Shown here: piece after piece, positions 1 to 10,718 of the stretch
Numbering within the stretch: the stretch's first letter is position 1
Layout: each line of letters begins with the position of its first letter
Assembly (NCBI GenBank): GCA_002900995.3
Contig: CM035314.1
Coordinates: 62,001 to 126,000 of the forward strand
Source of the DNA: Ganoderma boninense
Taxonomy: Eukaryota > Basidiomycota > Agaricomycetes > Polyporales > Polyporaceae
Length of the DNA stretch: 64,000 nucleotides
Direction of reading: 5' to 3'
Translations under genes and position numbers: made by a program
Notes under the pieces: model-generated
Database searches by the model: none
Told to the model about the DNA's origin: nothing
The model's input: the letters and a program-made list of their open reading frames with translations, nothing else

Positions 1-448
1 TAAGTCTCACACGCTTTGCGGATCAATGAACGTGTATATAGTATGCTAACCTGATGCGCGGATGCGCGTAAGTCTACAGTACACAATGTAAGTACGCAGT
101 ATAAACATTGTGGTATGCGGGGGCTCACCTCACACGCTTTGCGGATCAATGAACGTGTGAGGTGAGCGGGTGCAGCTCCGAGCCTGAAGAGTCCGAAAAT
201 TGGTAAGTAAACATGCCCAAACACTACGTACCAGACTCCGGACACAGACGTACGCGTCCGCGAGACGTAAGCAATAAAACTATACAGTTCCGCGTGAACT
301 CTAACCTCAACATCGTCAACATACCATAACGGGCCGCCCGGTTACCGGATATGGGCGCCCTTCTACCGAACTCCCCGCCACAAGCGCTCTACCGTCCTGC
401 GAGCGCTTTGCCATCTGCGCCGCGCCACGCCTTCAACATCCTCAACAC
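1..448 (-). repeat. 3' LTR of copia element (truncated by window start)
   Basis: Matches 5089-5536 at a constant offset of 5088 bases. By eye only two substitutions were found (near 266 and 331), which implies a very recent insertion. The copies diverge right after 448, where the internal domain begins. The pol stop codon at 455 is a few bases inside that boundary. Confidence 0.95.
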
Positions 449-454
449 GCCCCC

Positions 455-3400
455 TCAAAGTGCGAGCAGTCCGAACATGGCGCGTAGGTGTTCGAGACGA
501 GCCCTCGTAACCGGCTTCGTGAATATGTCGGCCGGGTTGTCTTCGGTGCGCCTGTGCCCGAGGATCACGTCCCCTCGCTCGACGGCCTCGCGTATGAAAT
601 GGTACCTAATGGCGATGTGCTTGGTGCGCGCGTGGTAGGCTCCGTTGTGCGCGAGGTCCATGGCGCTTCGATTGTCGCTATAGAGGCGCACCGCGTGTGT
701 AGCGAAGTCGGGATGAACCATGTCCGTGAGCAGAGCCTTCAGCCAGATGGCCTCCTTGGCCGCGTGGGTGATCCCGATGTACTCGGCCTCCGTTGACGAC
801 AGCGCGACCACGTTCTGTTGTTTAGCGGACCAGGAGACGGCTCCACCATCGAACGTATAGATGTATCCGCACACGGAGTGGCAGGCTTCGTCGCTCGTTC
901 CCCAATCCGCGTCCGTGAATCCGGCGAGTCCCGTTCGCGTCCCGTCCGTAGAACAACCAAAGGTCCCGCGTCCCCATGAGGTACCGGACGAGTCGCTTCA
1001 ACGCCTCCCAGTGCGGACGTCCCGGGTTGGACATGTACTTTGCTAGACGGTGGACCGTGTGCGCGATGTCGGGACGCGTCGTAACTGAGATGTACATGCA
1101 CATCCCGACGCCCTGTCGGTACGGTACTTCCGCCATGTCCGCGATCGCGTCGGTTGTCGTCGGGCATTGCGTACGGTTGAGCTGCCCGCCTACAGCGATG
1201 GGAGTGCTGACTGACTTCGCCCCCTCGAGGTGTAAGGCCCGAGCGACTGCGTCAATCGCGGACCGTTGAGCAATTCGTACCGTCCCGTGCACCGTGTCGC
1301 GTACGACCTCGATCCCGAGCAACCATGCGACCTCTCCGGCGTCCGTGATCGTGAAGCGCGTCTTGATCCCGGCTCGGAACTTCTCGACGAGGTTGGGTGT
1401 CCCAGTTACGAGCATGTCGTCTACAATGGTTCCCACCATCGCAAGCGACTCGCCTTCATGCTTCCAGAAGCAAGCGTGGTCGGCTTCGCAGCGAGTCATG
1501 CCTAGAGCCGTCATGGCCTCGCGGTAAGTGTGGTACCACGCTCGTCCTGCTTGCTTCAGGCCGTACAGTGACTTTTTGAGCCGACAGACGAGGCCCTCCT
1601 CTCCTGGTGCTGCTGTCCCCGGTGGCTGGCGCATGAAGATTTCCTCGTCGAGTTCGCCGTTCAGATATGCGCTTTTGACGTCTAGTTGGATCAACGGCCA
1701 CCCGAAGCGGGCTGCGAGCGCAATCATCAGGCGGAGTGAGCTTGACTTCGCGACCGGCGCGAACGTTTGGTCGAACTCGAGTCCCGGGACTTGAGCGAAT
1801 CCCTGCGCGACGACGCGAACCTTGTGTTGCGTAACTTTTCCTTCAGTGTTTCGCTTCCGGTGGAAAACTAGCCTGCTGCCTATGACGTGCGCCCCCCTCG
1901 GTTTAGCGACCAGTTCGTACGTCCCGTGCGCTCTCAAATTCTCCATCTCGACGTCGATCGCCTTCTCCCACTCCGGCCAATCCGACGCCTCCTGTGCTTC
2001 TTGTAGCGTGCGCGGGTCGCAGCTCAGCGGGTCCCCGGCAGCTTGCGCCACCAAGACGTGCGCCGCCATCGTCCAGTCCGGAGACGCGGTGAGAATGTCG
2101 TGCGTACCTGTTTCGCTCTCTAGTCTCGGCGATTCCAGCGTTGCGACTGCTCCCATGATGTCGCCGGGTGCTACTCCTCGGGGCAGCCTGCGCACGGTAC
2201 GTCCGTCGATGGTCCCTTCTCCCGCCTGTATCCGCTGGACATACGCTGACGCTCTCCTGGTGCGTAGTCCCCGGCCTAACTCCTCGACTGCTGGAGCTTG
2301 CTCGATGACTTCCTCCGCTTCCTCTTGCTCATGCTCTTGGGCCTCGGTCTCCTCTCCTCCTCCTCCGCCGTTTCCATCGTTCCGCTCTTCATCTGGATCC
2401 TCCGCTCGTGCCTCAATTTCGCCAGTCTCTCCCTCTCCGCCGTTGTTCTCTTCCGCCTCCTTGACGATGTCCGGAGCGTTCTGCTCGACTTCTGCGACCT
2501 CCATCTCCTCGATCCTCGCCCCCTCGCTCTGGGCATCGTCTCCATCGTCCGCTGTGTCGTCGTCTAGGGTCCAGATGTAGCTGCGTACGACGGTGACGTT
2601 CCTTTTCTCGGGCCAATAAACGTGAATGCCATCCCTGTGGTTTTCGCTGTACCCTACGAACCGCCCCGGGCGTGCGCGGGGATCCAGCTTGCGGGTCTTG
2701 TCCAGTTTCACCCAGACGGGTGCGCCCCACGGTCGTAAGTGACGAAGATCGGGGGGAACCCCGAATCGCGCTTCGTAAGGTGTCTTTCCGCCGAGTGCAT
2801 CTTGCCCGACTCGGTTGTGGACGTAGATCGAGTGCTTGTACGCATGTGCCCATAACGAGCTTGGGAGTCCTGAGTCTATGAGCATCGCCGCGACGCCCTC
2901 GTGGTGCACGCGGTGACCGCGTTCAGCGACGCCGTTCTGTTCGGGGGTACGGGGGACAGACGCTGTCCAGTGCGTGCCGCGTTCGAGGAGGTGTGGCTTC
3001 AAGCCGATGAACTCGGATCCGTTGTCGCTGTGGATCCATTTGATCTGCGTCCCCGTCTGCGTGAGTACACTCGCCTCGAGCTCGAGGTAGGCGTTGTCCG
3101 TGTCCGCGTTAGAACGAAGAGGAAACCCGTGTTGGAACCTAGTCGCATCGTCGACAAAGAGAACGGACTTGGTGTTACCTCCGAGAGAGGTGGCATTTGC
3201 GTCCCAGGTGTCGGAGTGAAATTTCTCCCCGTACTTGGTGATAACGATGTCGTGTTCGGCGGGGTGTGCCTGCGAAGGGACGGCCTTTCGGGTGATCTTC
3301 GCTTGGATGCAGACGTCGCACTGTTTGTCGTATGGCGCATCGTCGACGAATTCGACGCCTGAGGAATGACCGTTGAGGACGAGGTTGCGCGCCGCCTTGT

Positions 3401-4984
3401 ATGACCTATGGGCCAGGCACCTATGGAACTCCGCTTGCGAGATCTCCAGGATCTTCTTCGCCGACGACGCAGGTCGCGTGGACGACGCGCTGAGAGCCGT
3501 GGTCGCGGCCGGTATCTCCACGTAACGGCTGACCACCTGATACAGGCCGTTCGTCAAGGGGATGCGGGCGATGTCCAAGTCTGAAGCTCTCTCGACCAGG
3601 CGACATTCCCCGTGCTCGAAAATCGTCGTATAGCCCCCTTCATCTGCGCGCTTGATGGAGACCAGGGCGAAAGCGACTGAGGGCGAGTAGAGGACGTCTC
3701 GGAGCGTAAGGAGTTGGGTGGTTCTGCCATTGGGTACTCGGATCTCCACGTCGCCTTCGCCGACGGCGAGGAATTGTTCTCCATTGGCAGCTGTGATTGC
3801 GCGCGCGGGGTTGAGTTCCCGGAACTTGACAAACCGCTCGCGGTAAGGAGAAATGTGGACGCTGGCTCCGCTGTCGAATACGTCGACATACATTCCTGGC
3901 GCGGCGGCGAGCGCGCTCGCGACAACGTTCCCCAGCGCGAGGAAGCCCTTCTCGGTAGCGGCGTTCGCGTCGGTCTTCGCAGCGTTTGCAGCATCGTCGT
4001 CCTTGGCTTTCGGCCACTGACCTTCCTTTCCCCCGCCCTTCCTCCTACAGTTGCGCGCGATGTGGCCCCGCCCGTGACAGTTGTAGCATTCGATCTGGGA
4101 TCGTCCGCCCGAGCTTCCGAGGCCGTGGGCAGCCGCCGCGGCAGCCAGCGCGTTTTCATTCGCCTTGTTAAGTCCACGGCGGTCGTATTCCTCGTTCAGT
4201 TTCCCGATGAGGAACTCTATGGGGATGGTCTGGCCTGCGATGCTGGATATATCTAGGATGGACTGGATGCGAGAGTGATAGGACTCCGGCATGCTGTTGG
4301 TGATGATTGCCGCGAATTCCGCTTCTCCTAGACGGTTTCCTACCGCCGCGAGGTTTTGTCTCTCTCTGAGGAGTAGCGCGAGGTGTGCGCGTACATCGCC
4401 GCTCTCCGGGCAGCGAGTGTTCTGGATCCTCGTTCGTATAGCGTTGGCGTACATTAATGACTTGTTTTCGCACGAAGCGACGACAGCCTCCCAGAGGCTT
4501 TTGACCGTTGGTTGTCCCTGAACCTCGATGAATAGTTCATCACCCAGCGTCTCGTAGATGAGCGCCCTCGCATCCGCCTCCTTCGCTTCCCATGCGCAGT
4601 ACTTGGTGTCCATTTTCTCCACTAGTTCTGCGTACTCGTCGTCCGTTAGGTGCGAGTAGGCGTCGGTGGTGGGCTGGGCGGTAGTGGTCGTCTGCGTGGT
4701 AGCTGTCGGGCTCGAGGGCCTGGACGAGGCTGCGGCCTTGCCTGCGGTCGCAGACGCCTTGGTCCCAGTAGCGGTCGACGCGGGAGGAGGGGGGACATGG
4801 GGGTTTTCGCGCTCGGTAGGAGGGGAAGAGGGGGCTTACGAGCGGTCCCGCGGATGTGCGGCATGTGGCCTTTTGCCGCTTGGACGACCGTCATCCGGGC
4901 CTGATACGTGACCCAGTTGGAGCCGTCCGTCAGCAGCTTCGGGACGCTGTATTTGGACGAGTTGATAGACGCTTCGGTTGACAT
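455..4984 (-). pseudogene. copia gag-pol polyprotein, interrupted by two frameshifts
   Basis: Gag begins with an ATG at 4984 (MSTEASINSSK...); an in-frame ATG at 5029 lies within the tRNA-complementary site. The frame changes near a poly-G/C run around 4790. The main frame then runs to about 935 with a CCHC knuckle (CYNCHGRGHIARNC), protease motif DSGAS, integrase motifs HSDNGSEF and PEQNGVAERG, and RT motifs FDQTFAPVAK and QLDVKSAYLNGEL. The RT active site reads IVDD instead of the usual YVDD. A second frameshift near 935 moves RNase H (ALSSTEAEYI, YSDNRSA, TKHIAIRYHF) into another frame ending at 455. The two shifts compensate, as gag and the 3' part are in the same frame. The first lies at a homopolymer, so a base-calling error cannot be excluded. 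Confidence 0.9.
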
Positions 4985-5021
4985 CGTTCTGGAATCCTTT
5001 GACGCAGGTGTTGTGGAAGCA

Positions 5022-5033
5022 GGGCTCATAACC
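5022..5033 (-). other. Probable primer-binding site matching the tRNA-iMet anticodon arm
   Basis: The minus strand reads GGTTATGAGCCC just after the 5' LTR. Its complement, GGGCTCATAACC, is the anticodon arm of eukaryotic initiator tRNA-Met (CAU anticodon). Drosophila copia and yeast Ty5 are known to prime from an initiator tRNA cut in the anticodon loop, so a half-tRNA primer is the natural reading. The offset of eight bases from the assumed LTR end is larger than usual. Confidence 0.65.
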
Positions 5034-5041
5034 TTTTAAGG

Positions 5042-5536
5042 TGCTGGGCGTCCTTGGGATTGCTGCAAAGCTGATGCGCGGATGCGCGTAAGTCTCACAC
5101 GCTTTGCGGATCAATGAACGTGTATATAGTATGCTAACCTGATGCGCGGATGCGCGTAAGTCTACAGTACACAATGTAAGTACGCAGTATAAACATTGTG
5201 GTATGCGGGGGCTCACCTCACACGCTTTGCGGATCAATGAACGTGTGAGGTGAGCGGGTGCAGCTCCGAGCCTGAAGAGTCCGAAAATTGGTAAGTAAAC
5301 ATGCCCAAACACTACGTACCAGACTCCGGACACAGACGTACGCGTCCGCGAGACATAAGCAATAAAACTATACAGTTCCGCGTGAACTCTAACCTCAACA
5401 TCGTCAACATACCATAACAGGCCGCCCGGTTACCGGATATGGGCGCCCTTCTACCGAACTCCCCGCCACAAGCGCTCTACCGTCCTGCGAGCGCTTTGCC
5501 ATCTGCGCCGCGCCACGCCTTCAACATCCTCAACAC
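5042..5536 (-). repeat. 5' LTR of copia element
   Basis: About 495 bp. On the minus strand it starts TGTTGAGG at 5536. The other end is placed at a CA dinucleotide (5043-5042), eight bases before the tRNA-complementary stretch. That inner boundary is inferred, because the matching part of the other LTR is off-window. It contains a repeated CACACGCTTTGCGGATCAAT block and a long hairpin. Confidence 0.8.
5211..5255. repeat. 14-bp perfect hairpin inside the LTR (also at 123-167)
   Basis: GCTCACCTCACACG at 5211-5224 is the exact reverse complement of 5242-5255, with a 17-base loop. The same structure is at 123-136/154-167 in the other LTR. The loop includes the motif that is repeated elsewhere in the LTR. 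Confidence 0.85.
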
Positions 5537-7160
5537 ATTACAGAGCTGACCTCACCACTGATGTCGACTGATTGTTATTTCATGCTATAGCCAGCCCGGA
5601 CAGTTCCTGCTTCGAGCGCTGCAAGCAGCGCTGCATGGAGAGGGGATCGTCCGACTTCTCGTGCTCGTTGGCTTGCATTCCCCCGTGCTTTCACAAGTGA
5701 CCGGCCCTCCCGACACCGGCATGCGTGCGAGGGATATGTCGCCCTTTCGTAGCTTCCCGCGCGCTATTCATAACCTGGTGGATCCGGAGATGTGCGGCAA
5801 GAGTTGCAGAGGAGCCTGTTGATGGAGGTCGATGGGGCGCGGCGCGGGGGATCGGTTCGAAACTGCTTGATGATAGCTAGGTCGTGGTGCAGCTTGCTCG
5901 GGTCCTTGGTTGTGTCGAGGATACGTATGCCATATGATATTGATATTCTTGGTCGTGTTCAAGCTTGTGGAGGGTGTACAATGATCACAAAGACGCCGCT
6001 GTAGATCTCGCAGCCGCGCCTAGCAACACCACAACGACGACGATGTGCGTGCATTTCGATGCATTCCGCTTATTGGCGTCGCTTCATGTATACCATGCCT
6101 CAGAGCTCTGAAGGACGCTAAGGGTACAATATGGCAGGAAAGGAAGGAGCTGCAGGTAGATACTTGGTGCAACCCCGCTATGCTGTCGCAGCATCTCATC
6201 CGGGAAACAGGATACTATCGTGACAATGTATCACATATCAGACATGGAAGAAGAGTGAGTATCCATAACATGTGCAGACTGCTGGATTTGTATTAACTGG
6301 CCTTCGCTGAAGGACGAGGATGGACACTTCCGAGGCCTGAGTCAAACTCTGCACTGGTACGAATCGCACCGCATTACCTTGTATCAGTCCGCATCGCTTT
6401 CACGTTTCTCTGGGTTACTTTTACGCCAGTGCGCAGGGAAGGCTGGCTTCGCATACTATTCATCTCTATTTCTCATGTTTTAACCAACATACTCTTGCCT
6501 TCGATCTCTGGGATGGCTCCGAGAGTACATGTGAGTCCTAGCACCAACAGACCATTTAAAGCTCACACAAATATCCACGCTCACTCGGCCGAAGGGTTGC
6601 GTGTTTCAGTGCGTAGTGTTCGTGAATATTTGCGTTGGTCTGAGGAGCATTCTACATCGCTGTATGAGCTCCGCTGAACTTGATTGCGTTGCGTCGCCTT
6701 GCGTCGCTTTCAGCATGCCTCGGAGGTCCGAAAGACGCTAATAGTCCAACATGGCAGGAAACCAAGGAGCCGCAGGTGGTGCGACTCAGCTGCTTTGTTG
6801 CAGCGCCTCATCCGGAGAACAGGAGCTTAAATGGAGTATTGTCTATCACGCAGGGATCGGAGGAGCGTCAGGGGCCCACGGTAACCTTCATTGATGCTTT
6901 CCCCATGAATGATGAGGTATGCTGAAGCTTGACTCTAGGTGCGAGTCGCAGACACCCAGGACTCTTTCTCGGGGCACTTGCGACATTTTCCATGCTCGGA
7001 CAACGACACTCAATATCTGTCAAGGCGGAAGACGAGCCTGGCACTCGCCGATCATACCAAGCGGACACCGCGTGAACGAATGTCTCGGCGTGACCCCGCG
7101 GGCACGCCACCTAGTATCTACTTGTGCACACTGCGAGCCTAAATCGTTGCGGGATGTCCA
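5537..7160. other. Intergenic region with a diverged internal duplication
   Basis: No gene recognised. Two segments, about 6090-6215 and 6714-6830, are clearly related. Both contain CATGCCTC..G, GACGCTAA, ATGGCAGGAAA, AGGAGC-GCAGGT and CTCATCCGG-AACAGGA in the same order. They are diverged and carry no shared open frame, so they look like decayed copies of a repeat of unknown type. Confidence 0.4.
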
Positions 7161-7254
7161 CACATGCGCATATAACTAGTGCCAAAGGCATACGTCTATT
7201 CCCCACTCACAAAGTTGTCGCATCCCGCATCCTCTATCTCTGCAACCACTCACC

Positions 7255-7684
7255 ATGCGCATCTCCCTCCAAGTCGTCGCGCTCACGCTCCTCGCCGCGC
7301 TCTCTGGCTCTTCAGGTGCTCGGCTCCCGAAGCCCTCTCGTGAGCCCGGAGTAACTGCATCCGACCCCCAAAGCCCTGCCATCGGAGACCATGCAAGCGC
7401 GGACATCGAGCTACCGCGTGAGTCCTCTGCGCTCTCCCGTCCCCACACTCCGCGCTCCGAGGCGGCCGTGCCCGCTCGCTTCGTGCGCAGCTTTTGGCCA
7501 CGCTGCCGCCGGGGGCCTTGGTCTTTGGTTTAGCATTGCGGAGCTGACTTGTATTCAATTTTTTGTTACGTGGGTGAATACAGATCTGCGCTGCATCGCC
7601 GAGTGCGAAACACGCTGCCCCCCAAAGTACACTGCGTTCGGGTGTGCGATGCATTGCAACGGAGAATGTCGCAGGTTCTTTTAA
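7255..7684 (+). CDS. Small secreted cysteine-rich protein, two exons
   Basis: Exon 1 (7255-7417) encodes a signal peptide (MRISLQVVALTLLAALSGSS, then GAR) and a short pro/linker region. A GTGAGT donor and a CAG acceptor give exon 2 (7584-7684), joined in phase 1, for 87 residues in all. The mature part is about 32 residues with six cysteines spaced C-X3-C-X3-C-X8-C-X3-C-X3-C. Paired CX3C motifs suggest a disulphide-pinned helical hairpin, but no named family is recognised. The signal peptide, intron phase and donor match paralogs at 13.9, 17.3, 18.5 and 59.5 kb. There is no clear dibasic site before the Cys-rich part. A TATA-like CATATAA lies about 85 bases upstream. Function unknown; a secreted effector or peptide-like role is inferred. 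Confidence 0.65.
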
Positions 7685-7689
7685 CCGGT

Positions 7690-10600
7690 CCTCTGGATCC
7701 CGCGATGACGCATGGTCCTGGTGGTGGCTCACGATTTGTGGCTTCTTATGGGCATCACTGTAACCGAGAAGGGCTCCAGGGAGGTTGGAAGTAGCAGCGC
7801 ACGTGGAGTTGGTTTGAAACTGCTAGGTAGAGAGGAGTCACGGGTTGGGCGTAAGATATGCGTTATAACATATACAGATGATGTCATGAGAGACGGACTG
7901 GCGGCGCTTAGGACAATCACAACTATATGCACTCGCATACAACCGGACGCTAGCCAGCTTTAGCCCCGCAGGCCTGTTCACTGGTGAGTGCCCGCTCCAT
8001 CTCCATGAAGTCGTACCAGAAGCGCGCGTGGATGTCGGCAAGCACGACTCGGAGGACAGCGACGGCAGCCCGGGGATTCGTCCACCAGCCTCTGGAGAGC
8101 AGCGCACGCTGGGGGCGTAGAAACGGCATGAAGTGTGCATACGGGATCAACGTTCTTGTAATGTGCCATCTGGAGCTCTCCAGAGGCTATCAGGGATGCG
8201 GCAAACAGTACATTCTGCCTATCAGCACAGACCGCATCGCAGCTCTGCAAGAAGATTCACGCACGATTGAGGACCCAGTCCAGGTCAAGACCTTTCCATT
8301 CCTGTGCGGAGCTGGAGGGTGCGGAGCCGTCGTGTGCAGCGACTCCTTACCGTCCCCGCGGAGAGCCGCAGCGCACTGCAGTCCCCGGAAAGACCTGCGT
8401 TTTGGTTCGAATATGGTCCAGCACCGCGACCAGTCGTTTCGCCAAAGTGTAGTGGACAATGCGAAAGGAAGAGTATGCCTGCTCATGCAATGCGTCGACC
8501 TGCGAAGATAAAGGGCCGTGAGTGTCGCATGGATAACGGTTCACGGAACGTGGCTGAATAAGGAGTCCTCGAGCATCTACCGATCGAGCCGAAGGTCCCA
8601 GGTCCGAGTCAGAGGAGAAATGAGAGAGAAGGAGCGCGCCTGTTCTCTTTGAACCACCAGCCGGACAATCGAGAGAGCCAGATGTTTACTGGTTGACAGC
8701 CCGTGCTGGCTGCCTGGTGTGCGTATACTCTCCAGTGGTTCTGCCAACAGTCCGTGGCGTGACGTCTCCCGACTCTCGACTCCCGGGTTGCGGGCGCAGG
8801 CCATGGTCACTGACGCACGACATATGGCGTTTCAGACTCCGTCGCTGCCGTCACGCTATGCGCCGTCTGCGACTCGAGCTCATTCAAATATCCACACAGC
8901 TCGTCTCGTAACAAGCCACTGAGACGCGAGGTACAGTCAATATCCCTGCTGGTAGGTCCTTTGCTACTCTCTTGGCGTAATGCCGTTGGAACGGCGAAAA
9001 CAGCATCGATGCTTTGTGGAAGAAAACACGAACCAGGACAGTCCTCGCGGCAGGTCTCATCCTCAATCGAGGCAGAGCCCGGGTCCCGAGCTGCACACGA
9101 ATCGGGTTCAAGAAGCGTATTTGGCTTCCCCGAGTCGAATATGCAAGCTGACGGAGACGCAGAGTTACTGCCAGAGAGCGAAGGAGCCAGGCCAGCACAG
9201 CGAAGTCATCGTGAGCCAGACGCAGATCCCGCCACGGCGCGTGGTCGGACCGCTCTGCCCTGGCAAGCGGTGGCGTGTTGGGTGAGCGACCGCTCTTCGC
9301 GCGTCGTTGCTCGAGCACTCACCGAAGTGTAGAAGGCGACTCTTGCGATCGTACTGCTAGTGTCCGCGTCCGTGCTCTGCTACACCCAGCGTGCCTCCGC
9401 AGCGCCTCAGGCTCGCGACGACGTGGAGTTCGTGGACGTCGAATGATCCCACGTGGAGGGGAGGGGAGCCCAAGGGAGTCGCGTCCAGGCAATGCATCTG
9501 CTTGGCACGGATGAGGTAGAATATGCTAGAGACGTGGACGCGTCGATTGTAGGCGGGGGCGGACGGACGGGAAAGGGTACTCACGTATGTTTCATTGTGC
9601 TCCTCTCCGCTTCCTAAGTGCCAGTCGAGCTGTCTAACATCGTCACCTTCGTCGCTCTCCGGATCAAGTGGAGCTACCGGGGGGGCGATAGGGCGATGCT
9701 AGTTTCCAGGTGTACCCGAGCAAACGCATGCGGAAAGAAAATGGGAGATAGGGTCGCCATGGACGAGCGCGAGGCTAGAACCTATATGCATGTCAGTGTA
9801 TGCCGCGTCATGACGCACGTACTTCCGTCGAGATGCAAGGGGTACAGGGGTTCACTAGCATCCAGAGAGACAGCAAGACAGCAGGATTTCCGGGCAACAG
9901 ACGAGCATGGGGGAAAAGGACGTTCGCAGACCACAGCTCGACAGAGGACGGGCGAAACGGAGACCATTGGCAGCCGTTCTCCAGCAGGACCGAAAGGAGG
10001 GCACAGGAATGGAGGCTGTATGCACGCAACGGAGTATAAGGAACTCACAGTGTACCATCCTTGTCCTCCTTTCTCCATCTCCCAAGCAGAACCTTCCAAA
10101 AGGTGACCTGGACTGCCGCAAGCAATTTTCAATACGCCGGAAGTGCTGCCGGGACAGATTTGCTTAGCCAAAGATGGATAGGGTGGTGAGCAGCAAAGCT
10201 GCGCTCATGCAAGGCTGAATGGAATTTCCACCGTGGAGGGGTGCCAGTGGATGGACAGGAGGATGCCAGCGAGGCAGTCTGGGAGACGGAGTACGGTAGA
10301 TCCAGGACCGAGGGGAGAGGGAGACCGCAGCTCATGTGATCGTTCTAGTCTGCGAGCTGTCGAGTGCTGTTCCAGTCAAAGACGCAGGTCCGTCATGGTG
10401 GGATGCGGTGGAAAAAGCGAAGATACGGTGCCAGTGCCGGCGGAACGTGGTTGCAAGCCGAAGAGGAGCGTCGGTTTTATTTGTCTTTGTTTTGATCCGC
10501 CACGCGTCCAGCGCTTCCTTCCTGCAGCCCCGTCAGGCTCAAGGCTGGCAACTTGAAAGACATGGAGTTCCTCACGCTCGAGAACATGCTCGTACACACC

Positions 10601-10718
10601 TCGCCGCGGCGTGCTGCGCAGAACGATACTCTGTCTGTGCTATATACAGCCATGCATGTTCCAAACGTAATGTACAGAGGCGATGCATACGCTACTAGTA
10701 CGTCAAGCGTTCCAACGT
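7690..10718. other. No recognisable gene
   Basis: About 3 kb of GC-rich sequence with only short overlapping frames of arginine/serine-rich composition, typical of noncoding high-GC DNA. No RNA gene, repeat pair or conserved domain was seen. Confidence 0.4.

Larger units (their letters stand above)
1..5536 (-). mobile_element. Ty1/copia LTR retrotransposon, minus strand, 3' LTR cut by window edge
   Basis: Direct repeats at 1-448 and ending at 5536 flank a gag-pol region read on the minus strand, in the order CCHC knuckle, aspartic protease, integrase, reverse transcriptase, RNase H. Integrase before RT is the Ty1/copia (Pseudoviridae) order. The 5' LTR lies at the high-coordinate end and starts TGTTGAGG on the minus strand. 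The far end of the 3' LTR is outside the window, so the target duplication cannot be checked. The internal region is complete in length but frameshifted, so this copy could move only with proteins from another copy. Confidence 0.93.

Noticed and set aside
9618..10106. 162-codon plus-strand frame
   Set aside because: Arg/Gly-rich composition, overlapping frames of equal length on the other strand, and no domain or signal.
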